Shown: positions 1-8,100 of the stretch, piece by piece
Numbering within the stretch: position 1 is the first letter of the stretch
How the letters are laid out: the number at the start of each line of letters is the position of its first letter
Source: Larix sibirica
Lineage: Eukaryota > Streptophyta > Pinopsida > Pinales > Pinaceae
NCBI GenBank assembly: GCA_004151065.3
Contig: NWUY0303935155.1
Location: forward strand, 1 to 10,712
Direction: 5' to 3'
DNA: 10,712 bases
The notes under the pieces: model-generated
What the model was told of the DNA's origin: nothing
The model's input: only the letters and a program-made list of their open reading frames with translations
Database searches by the model: none
Program-made: the position numbers and the translations under genes

Positions 1-1
1 A

Positions 2-456
2 CCTGCAATATTCTCTCGGGTTGTTGTTGCTGCCTTCAAGGATTTTATTCAGAAGTTTATACAGGTTTATATGGATGACTAGACAGTTTACGGATTGGTC
101 AGCGATCATCTAGAAAACTTGCAATTGATGTTGGAACACTGTCGACAGCATCAAATATAACTGAACCTGAAGAAGAGCATTTTTTGTGCACCATTTGGGA
201 TATTGTTGGGTCACATTATTTGTAAGGATTGTTGGTTGACCTAGCAAAGATCACTCTCATTCTAAGCCTAACACCGTCTACAAATTTCAAGCAGTTGAGA
301 GTGACCTTGGGGTACACAAGGTATTATCCAAAGTTCATCCATGGTTATGCAGTGATCACGGCTCCTATGGAAAGGTTGCTCAAGAAGGATGCAACATTCA
401 TTTGGAGTTTAGAATGTCAAGTCAGCTTTGAGATGCTCCAGGCTAAGATGATGAAC
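2..456 (+). pseudogene. Ty3/gypsy reverse transcriptase fragment (pol)
   Basis: This is the C-terminal half of a Ty3/gypsy reverse transcriptase, which copies element RNA into DNA in virus-like particles. Frame 2 carries the catalytic VYMDD box at 65-79, followed by a stretch ending in the FCAPFGILLGH motif and a CKD. The frame then slips by one base near 225-229 into frame 1, which reads LVDLAKI, QLRVTLGYTRYY, KFIHGYA, ITAPMERLLKKD and the F-x-W-x-x-E-C-Q boundary motif. All of these are classic for the connection region between RT and RNase H. TAG at 80-82 replaces the Trp that normally follows YMDD, and there is a TAA at 158-160. The upstream part of pol lies outside the window. Homology stops near 456 and no RNase H follows. 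The family is certain and the sublineage is not resolved. Confidence 0.93.
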
Positions 457-975
457 GATAGTAGGCCGAAGCCTTGCAAGTTGGGATCGGAACAACACGA
501 TACCTGAACAACTTCAAAATAAATAAAAAATGTAGAATGTTAGGTGGCAGGATGACGCACCAACAAAAACAGGGTGTGCAGGTAAGAGCAATGGTATCAC
601 AGTTCGGGAGCCATAATGTGACAACTGCAAAGCCGCGACGCAGTCAAATCAGAAATAAAAGCAGGAAGTTAAAGGCAGTTAATTAGCAGCACTTCATGAA
701 ATGACCGATAGTAATGGTGGATCCAATTGTTGGATTTCCAAATCAACTATGGATTCAGGTAATTAAGGCATGATGAGTGGTTTGATTTGGTAATAATGAT
801 TAAGAAAATGATCTGGTGCTATAAGAAGGCATTGAATGCAGTCAGAAGGGGCCATCGTGCCAAGTGTGAAGTGTAGTTCTGTGTTGCATTGCTGAGTCGA
901 GCTATAGATTCGAGTGTCATTTGTTTGCTAGCAGTGAGTTGTGACGTTGCTCAACCTCGGAGGGTGAGTAATTGA
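457..975 (+). other. Spacer between RT fragment and downstream ORF; pol remainder missing
   Basis: The frame of the RT fragment stays open to a TGA at 505-507, but the residues after about 456 no longer look like gypsy RT. A second open stretch (474-686) is basic and unrecognised. I see no RNase H active-site pattern, no HHCC zinc motif and no DDE integrase core in any frame. A complete gypsy pol would need roughly 2 kb here, so a large internal deletion is the simplest explanation. The rest of the stretch is stop-rich on both strands. Confidence 0.6.
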
Positions 976-3416
976 TTGACACAAGAGGGCACTTGGTGCG
1001 GCATGCCGAGTGAACCAGTGGTTGAAATCTCGAGTGGCATAGGGTCACCAGTTGCCCCAGAGAGAATCGAAGAGGAAGTAGCCAGTATGTCGGTTGGATC
1101 GTCGTTCATCCCAAAGAAGTGGAGGGGGGGCCAGCAATCTGAATCCCCATAGAGCAAACGGTAGCTCAGTTCATCTACGACCACTCTGGAGGAGGTGCAA
1201 GTGGAGGTTGGCCAGTCAAGCCACATAATTGAATATTCGGCCGCTTGGCTAGGGATATCTGCTGCAGATATCCATGGGTATGTACCCCCCAGTCTGCTTG
1301 GTGTGCAGACCCGGAATCCTACTAAGAACCAACGGTACGAAGTGAATATGCTAGCGATACCATCTGAAATGACATGCTCTGTAGATATTGTGCCGACACT
1401 GATGCGCATGCGGTATGACGACCATGACATGTTGGAATACAAGGAAATTACCATTGATCCCTATGTGTCGGGATGCAACTTGGCAAAAAACCGATTCCGC
1501 ATGCTTGGGCGTGTGGGTTGGATAAAGCGTGATTGCTCGGACTCATCAACATGCCACACTTTGGGAGATTTCTAGAGGTCAATGCGTGTGTGAAGCAGTT
1601 GTTGGCCTGCTTCCACTGAGGAATATTATGGCTAGACAAATCAGTCACCGTCATAGTTGACCTAATTGCCGAGATCACGGGATTGCCGTAGGATGGACCG
1701 GAACTATCGTAATATTTCAGAGGGAAGGAGAATGATAAAACACTAGCAACGCGGTTGGTACAGCGCTACGTGTTGGAATGCGATGGCCGCACCTACCGCA
1801 CTAACAATATTAATGATACGGCGGTATACACCGGGGTGAGGATTCTATGTTGCAAAGTCCTACAAAAAAATCGACCCAACCAGTGCAATTAGTGGGTCGT
1901 GGCATGTGCAGAATAGTGCACGGAAGGCGTACAAACTAATTCGTCACTCTTCTTGTTGAACCAGTTAGTAGACAATGCAGCAGCTGTCCAGGATGGGAAG
2001 AGAGCATTCGCATATAGCTGGTTCTTGATTTTGATCGCGCTTGTAGCGTGGAAGGAGCCTGACACTTACCAAGGAGTGGAATTTGATGTCACGAAAGATT
2101 GTAAGGGTGCGCACTATCAGAATTTGTCGTGGGTACAAGAACCCGAGCGCCTTAAGGACCGTGCCACACATTTTTGCGTCTAATGTGATGCACTACAGGA
2201 AGCGGCGATAAGAGTGCCTCGCTTATCTGAGGCAACGACGACAAAATATAAATAGGTTGCTCAGTTTGCGATTGGACCTCATGTAATCCATGTGCAAGCA
2301 TGTCGCAACCCAGCAAAGTAGTGGCTGCTGACATAGTGCAAACTTTCTGACGAGGAGCTAGACGTCATATCGATGATTGGCTTGTTGAGTGGTGGGAACC
2401 AGTTAGTATGGTGGATATCTCGATGGGACCACCAAGGGCGGGCCCAGTTGATCCACCACCCATGTAGGACCAGCATAGTCACCATGACTTGGTCAAGAAT
2501 CAATGCAGACGCCCACGGATGATGAGATAGACCGGATGCTTGAGGAGGGTAGAACGAAGGCATGCTATGAGAAAGGTATGCCCATTGGTAGTACCCTGGA
2601 CGCATAGTTGGAACGGCTTATTGCAGCCTTGACATATGCAACAAGTGCGACTGCTAACGAAATGAAGGCACAAACAACAGAAGGCTTCAATGAGGTAAAA
2701 GCATGTATTGATTCATTAATTAATATTGTTTCGAAGAAGGCACCAGAGGCAACAGCTGTGCAAGTAGTTGGCGCAATTAGCACCACGCCGCGATTTCAGA
2801 ATGTGCAAATTCCCTCGACTACAATTGCAACCGACAATGAGGCTCTCAAGGCTTCACTGCAGCAATTAGAAGGATTGTCCATCGACATCAACGTGCTGTC
2901 CTCACAAACATTGGTGCAGCTACAGACAGCCATCAACTAGGAAACGACGGACAGGAAGCACGATGTCAGTGGACAACTATTGCGATCCGAGGTGAATGAG
3001 GCAGCAGTTTGAAAGGAGGTAGAGGAGTTAACGACAAAGGCGGTAGCAACACGAGAGGTGGTAGACGAAGTGGAGAACAAGCTCGAGCATTTGATGGCCG
3101 AGAAGGCTAGCACAGTTACAGAACTGAAGAAGGAGCAGGACCGCTTAACGGTAGAGAGAGCCACCATCAGGATAGTAGAGTGCGGTTGGAAGAGGCAGTC
3201 TCTGAAGCCTGTCAACATGTTTTCGAGCCTACCGCGCAGTTGAACCCGGTTGTGCAAGTACAACGACTTGGATCTGTCATTTCCCAATTGTAGCATAATA
3301 ATTCTGAGTTAACAGTGCTGCTACACCCAAGCACTCCACTAGAGCAAGTAGATGACATAAAACGTGCCATAGAGGAGATGGCAACACAGCTGGGTTGTAA
3401 CATTCCTCTTTTTTGA
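976..3416 (+). pseudogene. Long non-pol ORF of a gypsy-type element (degraded)
   Basis: About 800 codons can be followed on one strand: frame 1 (976-1575, ATG at 1003), frame 0 (about 1569-2365), frame 2 (about 2366-2460), frame 1 (about 2494-3182) and frame 0 (3183-3416, stop TGA 3414-3416). The N-terminal part is acidic and Ser/Glu-rich (MPSEPVVEISSG). The middle has a KQLLACFH element, a D-L-I-x-E-I-T-G-L-P segment near 1650-1688, and a hydrophobic helix YSWFLILIALVAWKEP near 2016-2063. It continues with SDEELD, WLVEWWEPVSMVD and a GPPRAGPVDPPP linker. The C-terminal part is a Glu/Lys-rich predicted coiled coil. From memory this order resembles a conserved accessory ORF found beside gypsy pol in some plants, but I cannot name a family. 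In-frame stops are at 1150, 1162, 1617, 1689, 1710, 1890, 1914, 2181, 2253, 2319, 2334, 2605, 2938, 3010 and 3291. Function is unknown; a structural or gag-like role is possible. Confidence 0.72.
2608..3182 (+). other. Coiled-coil region of the non-pol ORF
   Basis: This is the best-preserved piece of the long ORF. Frame 1 runs from 2608 and is broken only by TAG at 2938 and TGA at 3010. The first part is Ala/Thr-rich helical sequence (LERLIAALTYATSATANEMK). The part from about 3013 is strongly charged with heptad-like spacing (VDEVENKLEHLMAEK, TELKKEQDRLTVERA), which suggests a dimeric or trimeric coiled coil. It shifts into frame 0 near 3183 and continues as RLEEAVSEACQHV to the terminal LGCNIPLF. 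The coiled coil is read from composition and heptads, not from a prediction program. Confidence 0.6.
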
Positions 3417-3609
3417 CCTAATGATTGGTATAAATGTATATAATTATTGTAATCGTTTCTGGTGAGGAGCTCAAGGCCAAGGCCCCACTAGTAAACCTTG
3501 TACCTAATGAGGTTTATTTCCTAAAAATTGTAAGTAAAGGTGATATACTTAGGTCACCGAAAGTTACGAATGCAACTACACGACGGGCAATTGAAATGCA
3601 CTAGAGGAG

Positions 3610-3629
3610 ATAGGTCGACGATGACCTAT
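3610..3629. repeat. Short inverted repeat ATAGGTC / GACCTAT
   Basis: Perfect 7-bp arms (3610-3616 and 3623-3629) flank a 6-base loop, GACGAT. It lies in non-coding sequence after the first long ORF. It may be chance or part of LTR secondary structure. Confidence 0.45.
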
Positions 3630-3793
3630 GTCGCCTTGATGCCCATAAGTACTTAGGGTAAAGTGAACTGGTGACGATCACTCGACACCACACAAAATCC
3701 TAAGAATGCCCACTTAAGTAAAGTCAAAATAAACAACTAGATGGATATTATATATATGTAGGTGGGTATTATATATATATATATAGATCAATA

Positions 3794-3911
3794 TAAATAG
3801 TTGTGGTAACTATTTAATGTAGATATATAAAAAATATGTGTATCTCATATAGGTTGCGTCATACATATATATATGTACGAAAGGCTAAATAAATAGTTGT
3901 AATAACTATTT
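3794..3911. repeat. Pair of matching stem-loops (AAATAGTT-N5-AACTATTT)
   Basis: Two copies of the same hairpin lie 96 bp apart. Copy 1 (3794-3816) has 9-bp arms TAAATAGTT / AACTATTTA around the loop GTGGT. Copy 2 (3891-3911) has 8-bp arms AAATAGTT / AACTATTT around the loop GTAAT. The stems are identical and only the loops differ. Both sit among TATATA tracts, so the pair may be a diverged roughly 96-bp duplication. Copy 1 also overlaps a TATAAATAG that could serve as a TATA box. Function is unknown. Confidence 0.6.
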
Positions 3912-4260
3912 TAACTATATATATATAAGAGACCAATATGAGCCTTATAGCTTATTGAGAAATAAATGATGTTAAGCTAGTAGATTATCATATAGACTTA
4001 TGTGCCACCTAAAATTTGCTTAAAGGTCTATATATATATAAACTATTACCATAAAATATATTTATGCATCCTAGGAAAAGGATGCTAGTGTTTAAGAGGA
4101 GGAGTTATGGCTAGAAGCCATGAAAATCTAAGTGACGACACTAAGGTATATTACAATATATATATGTGTGAAAAGATTGAATTATAAAAAAGATGTATAT
4201 AGACAAACAAATTATGTAAAGGAATCGATTATATAAATAGATTTTGTGTGTATGAATTTA

Positions 4261-4800
4261 TATGTGATGTCCTTCTTGAAAGGAGCAGCCCTTAATGACA
4301 ACTATCCTTCTATCTTAGTGGAGAAGAAAGCTAATATTAATTTAACACCACGCTGAGGAGTTTGAGGAGAAGATTATGTGATTTGGTTTCCTGGGATGGA
4401 GTTGTGATAGCAAATAGAAAACTATGCATATAGTGGAGTGATCAGGTGTTTTCGACTATCTTCCGAAAGTTAGGGTAGTGGAAATCAAGTAGGGTGAAAC
4501 TGAGCCTCATCTTAAGCAAACTGGTCTTCTTAATGTTTCGCCAAGCCACTTGTCCTCTCAGTGTCTCCACTTGTAAACTCGAGGAAGAAAGGGGCGCCTT
4601 CATAAGGAAGGTTTCACCTCTGCAAAAAGCGGGGGTATCTGATGTGATTTTGGGAATATGCAGCAAGGAAAACCTGATGCTATTAGGAATCTCGAGAGGA
4701 GGTTGTTCGGAAAGGAAAAGGTTAGCTTTCAGTTTCATGAAATCTCTGTGTAGATAGAGTTGATGGTATGTGATTCACCTACCCCTGCCTTTTGCTTTTA
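4261..4800. other. Unassigned stretch with overlapping opposite-strand ORFs
   Basis: This part is visibly less AT-rich than the DNA to its left. A minus-strand ORF with an ATG at 4736-4738 and a TGA ending at 4442 would encode 98 residues (starts MKLKANLFLSEQPP, contains VAWRNIKKTSLL). A plus-strand frame is open over nearly the same bases (4494-4757, 87 residues, begins at a non-ATG codon). I recognise neither product and see no domain. At most one can be real; the minus-strand one has the better start and reads more like protein. It may be a fragment of a host gene or an LTR leader. Confidence 0.25.
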
Positions 4801-5094
4801 TTTTTGAAAAGTGTATGCTCCGTATAATGCTAGCGTTGATCCATGTGGGATCTATTTAGTAGCTCTATTACGCTGCCTTGGTTTATATACGTTGTGGGTG
4901 TTTTATATATTATATTACAACAATATTACCAGATTTTTATGTATTGTATTGAAATCCATTCTACACATAAGCAAGGAAATCCATGAAATATTGTCTTTTC
5001 AAGAATATTGTGAATTTGAGGTCAGAAGACTATTCTTGACAAGGGATCCCTTTGGAACTCACATCAGAATTGTATAAATCATCCTGTCAACAAT
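4801..5094 (+). other. Unassigned stretch with a short hydrophobic ORF
   Basis: An 88-residue frame (4811-5077) starts at a non-ATG codon and is rich in Leu, Ile, Tyr and Cys in its middle (LGLYTLWVFYILYY). AT-rich DNA gives this composition easily, so I do not call it a gene. Its last part (EILSFQEYCEFEV ... TRDPFGTH) looks more protein-like and could be the upstream end of the following degraded ORF, one frame away. Confidence 0.2.
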
Positions 5095-6301
5095 GTGTGC
5101 AAAGAAGTGGAGCATATGTTCTATCAGAATGAATTTTTACCATCAAAGTGCTCTACATCAAATCTCTATGAGGGAAGTGCAACCAATAACATAGTGGGGA
5201 TCCTCATGCCACTCAAGGTGAAGATGCCTCAAGTTTCCAGGAGGATATTCCTTTTCAGCCACATCATTTGAGTGGATATCTAAAGGAGAACCAAGAGAAG
5301 CTCAAGGAAGCCTTGAAAAACGTGGTTGAAATCAATGCCTTTGTGTCTAATTGATGTTGGAGAGCTTCAGGAGAATATTGGGAGAAAGAATCTTTCTTGG
5401 AAGAATTCAAAATTCTCAGAGAATCAATGGTCAAGATGAAAGTGAGCTACATGAACCTACTTGCAGACATAAATCATATTATCACGGTGAGAGAAATGTA
5501 CCATCATGCACTTAGAAGGGAAGAAGATGAATTAGAAAGGCTCATTAGCGAATTGGAGACCACCACTGATTATTTGAAGTGCACACAAGAAGCCCTTCAA
5601 GAATCAAGAATGAAAATATATAATATTTGTGAAGAGTGGAATATGTTACACTGTCCTTCCTGCATCGGAAACACTCATTTTCACATGGTAGGATACACCT
5701 TGGACATGATGGAGGAACCTCATGTGGGGATTGAACATGAGGAAAATTTTGATTTGCAGGTGCTTAAGAAGAGGAATGAAATTGAAGACTTTGGATGAGC
5801 AATTGTTAGTTTATGTAAAAATCCCAAGATCTGCACTCATATTCCCTTATGTGCATTGGGTCGATGAGAGGGTACGTGACACCACTTATCCATGGATTAG
5901 GTAGATGAGTACATAACCGAAATTGAAGTTCAAGGATGCACTAGACTTGCTTGCATTGGTAGGAGATTTATGGACACATCATTTGATGTGCAATATTGTG
6001 AGCAACAACATGAGTTCCTATGGAATCCATGTCATCCTTCTAGTATGCATAGCAACACATTGAACTCCAAATTGATTTGGTCGGATGGACTAGTTGACAC
6101 GGGGAGTGTTTTCCAAACACTCACTTTGATTGAGGAATATTTTGGGCTACCTGCATGAAGGTAGATTTCGCTATAAAGGAGAAGGATGATTTATTTCCAA
6201 TTGGATCAACAAACATGAGAGTTTATTTTCTCATCGATGGAATGAAAAGATGCATTGTATAGAAGAAGACTCATGATATTGATGCACTATTGAATTGGTT
6301 A

Positions 6302-6409
6302 TGGGATCCTGGAATCATTTGGAATGACACATTGTTCCAAGTGATCAAGAAGTTAAGTGGGATGATGCATAAGCCATGGGATCCTGGAATTCCTTGGAGT
6401 GACATATTG
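6302..6409 (+). repeat. 33-bp in-frame direct repeat (WDPGI motif)
   Basis: Copy 1 (6302-6334) and copy 2 (6377-6409) match at 28 of 33 bases by eye and lie 75 bp apart, exactly 25 codons. In frame 2 they read WDPGIIWND and WDPGIPWSD, so the repeat was probably a peptide motif of the ancestral protein. A weaker echo occurs at about 6647-6663 (ccctgggattcttcttg). Confidence 0.65.
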
Positions 6410-6830
6410 CTACTGATGGAATTTGAGATTAGTATCATGTAGCATGATTAGTGGAGTCCAAGAGGGCGATCCACCCTTCATTTCCATCATTCTATCCATG
6501 TGGAGCAGTCGCCTTGTTTCCTACATGGGAAACCATATGATTTGGATGACACCACACCTTCTAGCTTGTTGTATTGGGAGTCTTCAGGAGGCTCCTTATG
6601 TGGATGTCATATACACCTTGCATCTATCTATCAGGTTCATTTGTGACCCTGGGATTCTTCTTGGATGTTTTAACTGGGTTGAACATTAAGTTTCCTTGGG
6701 GAAATAGAGTTATTCTTTGAGGCAAGGTTATAATCAGAGTTAGCGCAACAACAACATTGTGGTGCCTCATTGATTTTAGTTTTGAATACCAATACACCCA
6801 ATTTAAAATTGCTTGAGGATAAGAAATCTT

Positions 6831-6841
6831 GGGAGGGGAAT
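6831..6841 (+). promoter_or_regulatory. Polypurine tract (plus-strand primer site)
   Basis: GGGAGGGGAA followed by TAC lies directly before the TGTCATG start of the LTR. A G-rich purine run immediately 5' of an LTR is where LTR retrotransposons prime plus-strand DNA synthesis. The position fixes this LTR as the 3' one and the element as + strand. Confidence 0.8.
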
Positions 6842-7063
6842 ACTGTCATGTCCCCAAATATTTGGTTTTAATCCTTAGATGAAAATAATTAATTGTGATC
6901 AAAATTTATTTTGGAAATCCATTAATGTGGTGGCTTGAGCTATTAAATCGTAATGTTTTGATGCCAATATTTATTTATTAATGCAATATTAGTCTAATTG
7001 GTTCAAGTAGAAACTAGGAGGTTAATTGGGACCCATATGAGGTGTTTCTCTCATAAAATATGG

Positions 7064-7222
7064 AAATAAAATAACTAAAGGAAGTAAAAGAATCCAAAAG
7101 CATCTAAAAGTAGTAAAAGCAGCCTAAAAGCAAGAAAAGCAAGAAAGCAGCAGAAGTTTCCAGATTTTCGGGCAGAGAGCAAAATAGTAAAAGCAAGAAA
7201 GCTAGAAAAGAGTCTCAAGAAA
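7064..7222 (+). repeat. Purine-rich AAAAGC / AAGAAAGC tract in U3
   Basis: A run of imperfect units such as TAAAAGCA, AAAAGCAAGAAA and AAGAAAGC recurs, for example at 7122-7148 and 7189-7203. The plus strand is almost entirely A and G. It lies 150-310 bp upstream of the TATA box, where enhancer-like repeats of plant LTRs often sit. The open frame on its complementary strand is a low-complexity artefact. Confidence 0.6.
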
Positions 7223-7374
7223 GTTATAGATGCTAATATTATCAAGTTAGGACAAAATTTATGAGGCAAGATGGTCCATATGCAAGTGCAACTTGCCAAA
7301 GAAGCCTCCACTCATCACTAATTCGAATATCAAGAAGGAAGGCTCTAGAGAAAGGGAGAAAGCTACCAGAGGGT

Positions 7375-7383
7375 TATAAAAGG
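7375..7383 (+). promoter_or_regulatory. LTR TATA box (TATAAAAGG)
   Basis: TATAAAAGG is a near-perfect plant TATA box inside the gypsy LTR. Transcription would be expected to start about 30 bases downstream (around 7405-7412), making 6844 to about 7405 the U3 part. No transcript evidence is available. Confidence 0.72.
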
Positions 7384-7455
7384 AGTATGAGAGTCTCCTT
7401 AGGAATATTTTTCATTTTGACTATTCATATTGAGAGTTCTGTGCATCTCATAGGC

Positions 7456-7501
7456 TTGGGTGGTGTGCCCCTTGCCAGCATTGGGTGATGTGCCCCTTTG
7501 C
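7456..7501 (+). repeat. 25-bp-period direct repeat with GTGCCCC core
   Basis: Two copies, 7456-7475 and 7481-7501, both begin TTGGGTG and contain TGTGCCCC followed by a T-run and GC. They differ by one substitution and one extra T. The repeat lies just downstream of the expected transcription start, in R or U5. Related GTGCCCC or GCACCCC words recur near 7733 and 7869. Confidence 0.7.
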
Positions 7502-8100
7502 ATTCATTGATCCAATTGAGAGATTGAGAGATCCTTCTGTTGGAGTTTGAGGAAGAGAACATCCAGTCCTTTTCATGGAGATTCAAGTGCATAAGATAAT
7601 ATATTTTTGAAGGTCTGATATTAGCTTCATTATGGTGTGGTCGATTTCCATATTGGTATGGTAGAATATTAGTAGCATCAGTATTCTTTTGTAGTGTGTT
7701 ATAGCTGTTATAGAGGGAGACTGATGGGTTGCACCCCCTGTGAGTTTTGGGAGTTTCTCATGTGCATTAAATGAACTGAAATATGATGTAATCATGTTCA
7801 CTTCTTTGTGCAATTTCTAGTGATAATAATTGGTTTTCTACAAGTTTGGCTCTAATTGACTGTTAATTGTGCCCCCTAAAGTATGATTGAATATTGATTC
7901 TATTAATTTTAATGATTTTGGTCACATATATTCAGATGATAACGAAATTCATTACCCCTGGATACCATTTGAATTGATTAGGAAACTAGCAATTTCACTA
8001 CTTTCTCTTTCATTGAGAAAACTAGTAATTTTTTCTATTTTGGTGAATGTAACTGTCAAATGTTCTTCCAGAAATTGGTCTGAGTGTTCCTACAGCATGA

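Larger units (their letters stand above)
3417..4260. other. AT-rich non-coding stretch, possibly a 3' LTR remnant
   Basis: There is no coding sequence here on either strand. It holds several (TA)n tracts (around 3750-3785, 3862-3876, 3918-3930 and 4030-4042), two matching stem-loops and one other short inverted repeat. A TGTAACATT at 3396, overlapping the last codons of the preceding ORF, could be the start of an LTR. However, the purine tract before it is weak and I cannot find a matching end or second copy, so the LTR reading is tentative. Confidence 0.35.
5095..6871 (+). pseudogene. Second long non-pol ORF, coiled-coil, upstream of a gypsy 3' LTR (degraded)
   Basis: The order of frames is frame 1 (5095 to about 5200, CKEVEHMFYQNEF), frame 0 (about 5200-5798), frame 1 (about 5790-5897, LLVYVKIPRSALIFPYVHW), frame 0 (5901-6158, RRFMDTSFDVQYC to LIEEYFGLP) and frame 2 (6155-6871). 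The N-terminal half is a Glu/Lys/Leu-rich coiled coil (about 5270-5640; EENF and LKEALKNV style heptads, REEDELERLISELET). The frame-2 part has KVDFAIKEKDDLFPIGS, two WDPGI repeats, YDLDDTTPSSLLYWES and a C-terminal LLEDKKSWEGN. That C-terminus overlaps the polypurine tract and runs into the LTR. Stops lie at 5352, 5796, 5898, 6260, 6440, 6449, 6644, 6671, 6680 and 6731. Its place just before the PPT shows it belongs to the LTR element. I see no pol motifs and recognise no family; it could be an extra ORF or the only ORF of a non-autonomous element. Confidence 0.6.
6844..8100 (+). mobile_element. Ty3/gypsy-type 3' LTR (right end uncertain)
   Basis: The LTR starts with TGTCATGTCCCC right after a polypurine tract. 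This is a start I associate with plant gypsy elements. It contains a purine-rich repeat tract in U3, a TATA box at 7375 and a 25-bp direct repeat in the transcribed part. I cannot fix the right end: it should be a CA, and candidates lie near 7812, 7937 and 8097. No second copy is in the window for comparison, and no 5' LTR is visible upstream. The DNA from about 7580 to 8100 is AT-rich with no credible ORF. The group assignment rests on the PPT and LTR style, as no pol is attached. Confidence 0.7.

Noticed and set aside
951-1454. 167-codon open frame on the minus strand
   Set aside because: It lies opposite the degraded plus-strand ORF, whose frame has recognisable protein character. No domain is visible in the minus-strand translation, so it is a shadow.
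2279-3403. Several minus-strand open frames (2279-2605, 2565-2786, 2937-3296, 3212-3403)
   Set aside because: Ser/Thr/Cys-rich translations opposite the Glu/Lys coiled-coil sequence are the expected mirror of a coding strand, with no motif of their own.
4263-4280. TGTGATGTCCTTC as a second LTR start
   Set aside because: It resembles TGTCATGTCCCC at 6844 for a few bases only, and the following sequence does not match the LTR.
6423-6689. 88-codon plus-strand frame starting MRLVSCSM
   Set aside because: The adjoining frame 2 continues the WDPGI protein and runs on to the PPT with only transition-type stops, so this frame is probably a shadow.
7075-7311. Leu/Phe-rich minus-strand ORF of 78 codons
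   Set aside because: It is the complement of the AAAAGC purine tract. The low-complexity sequence explains the lack of stops.
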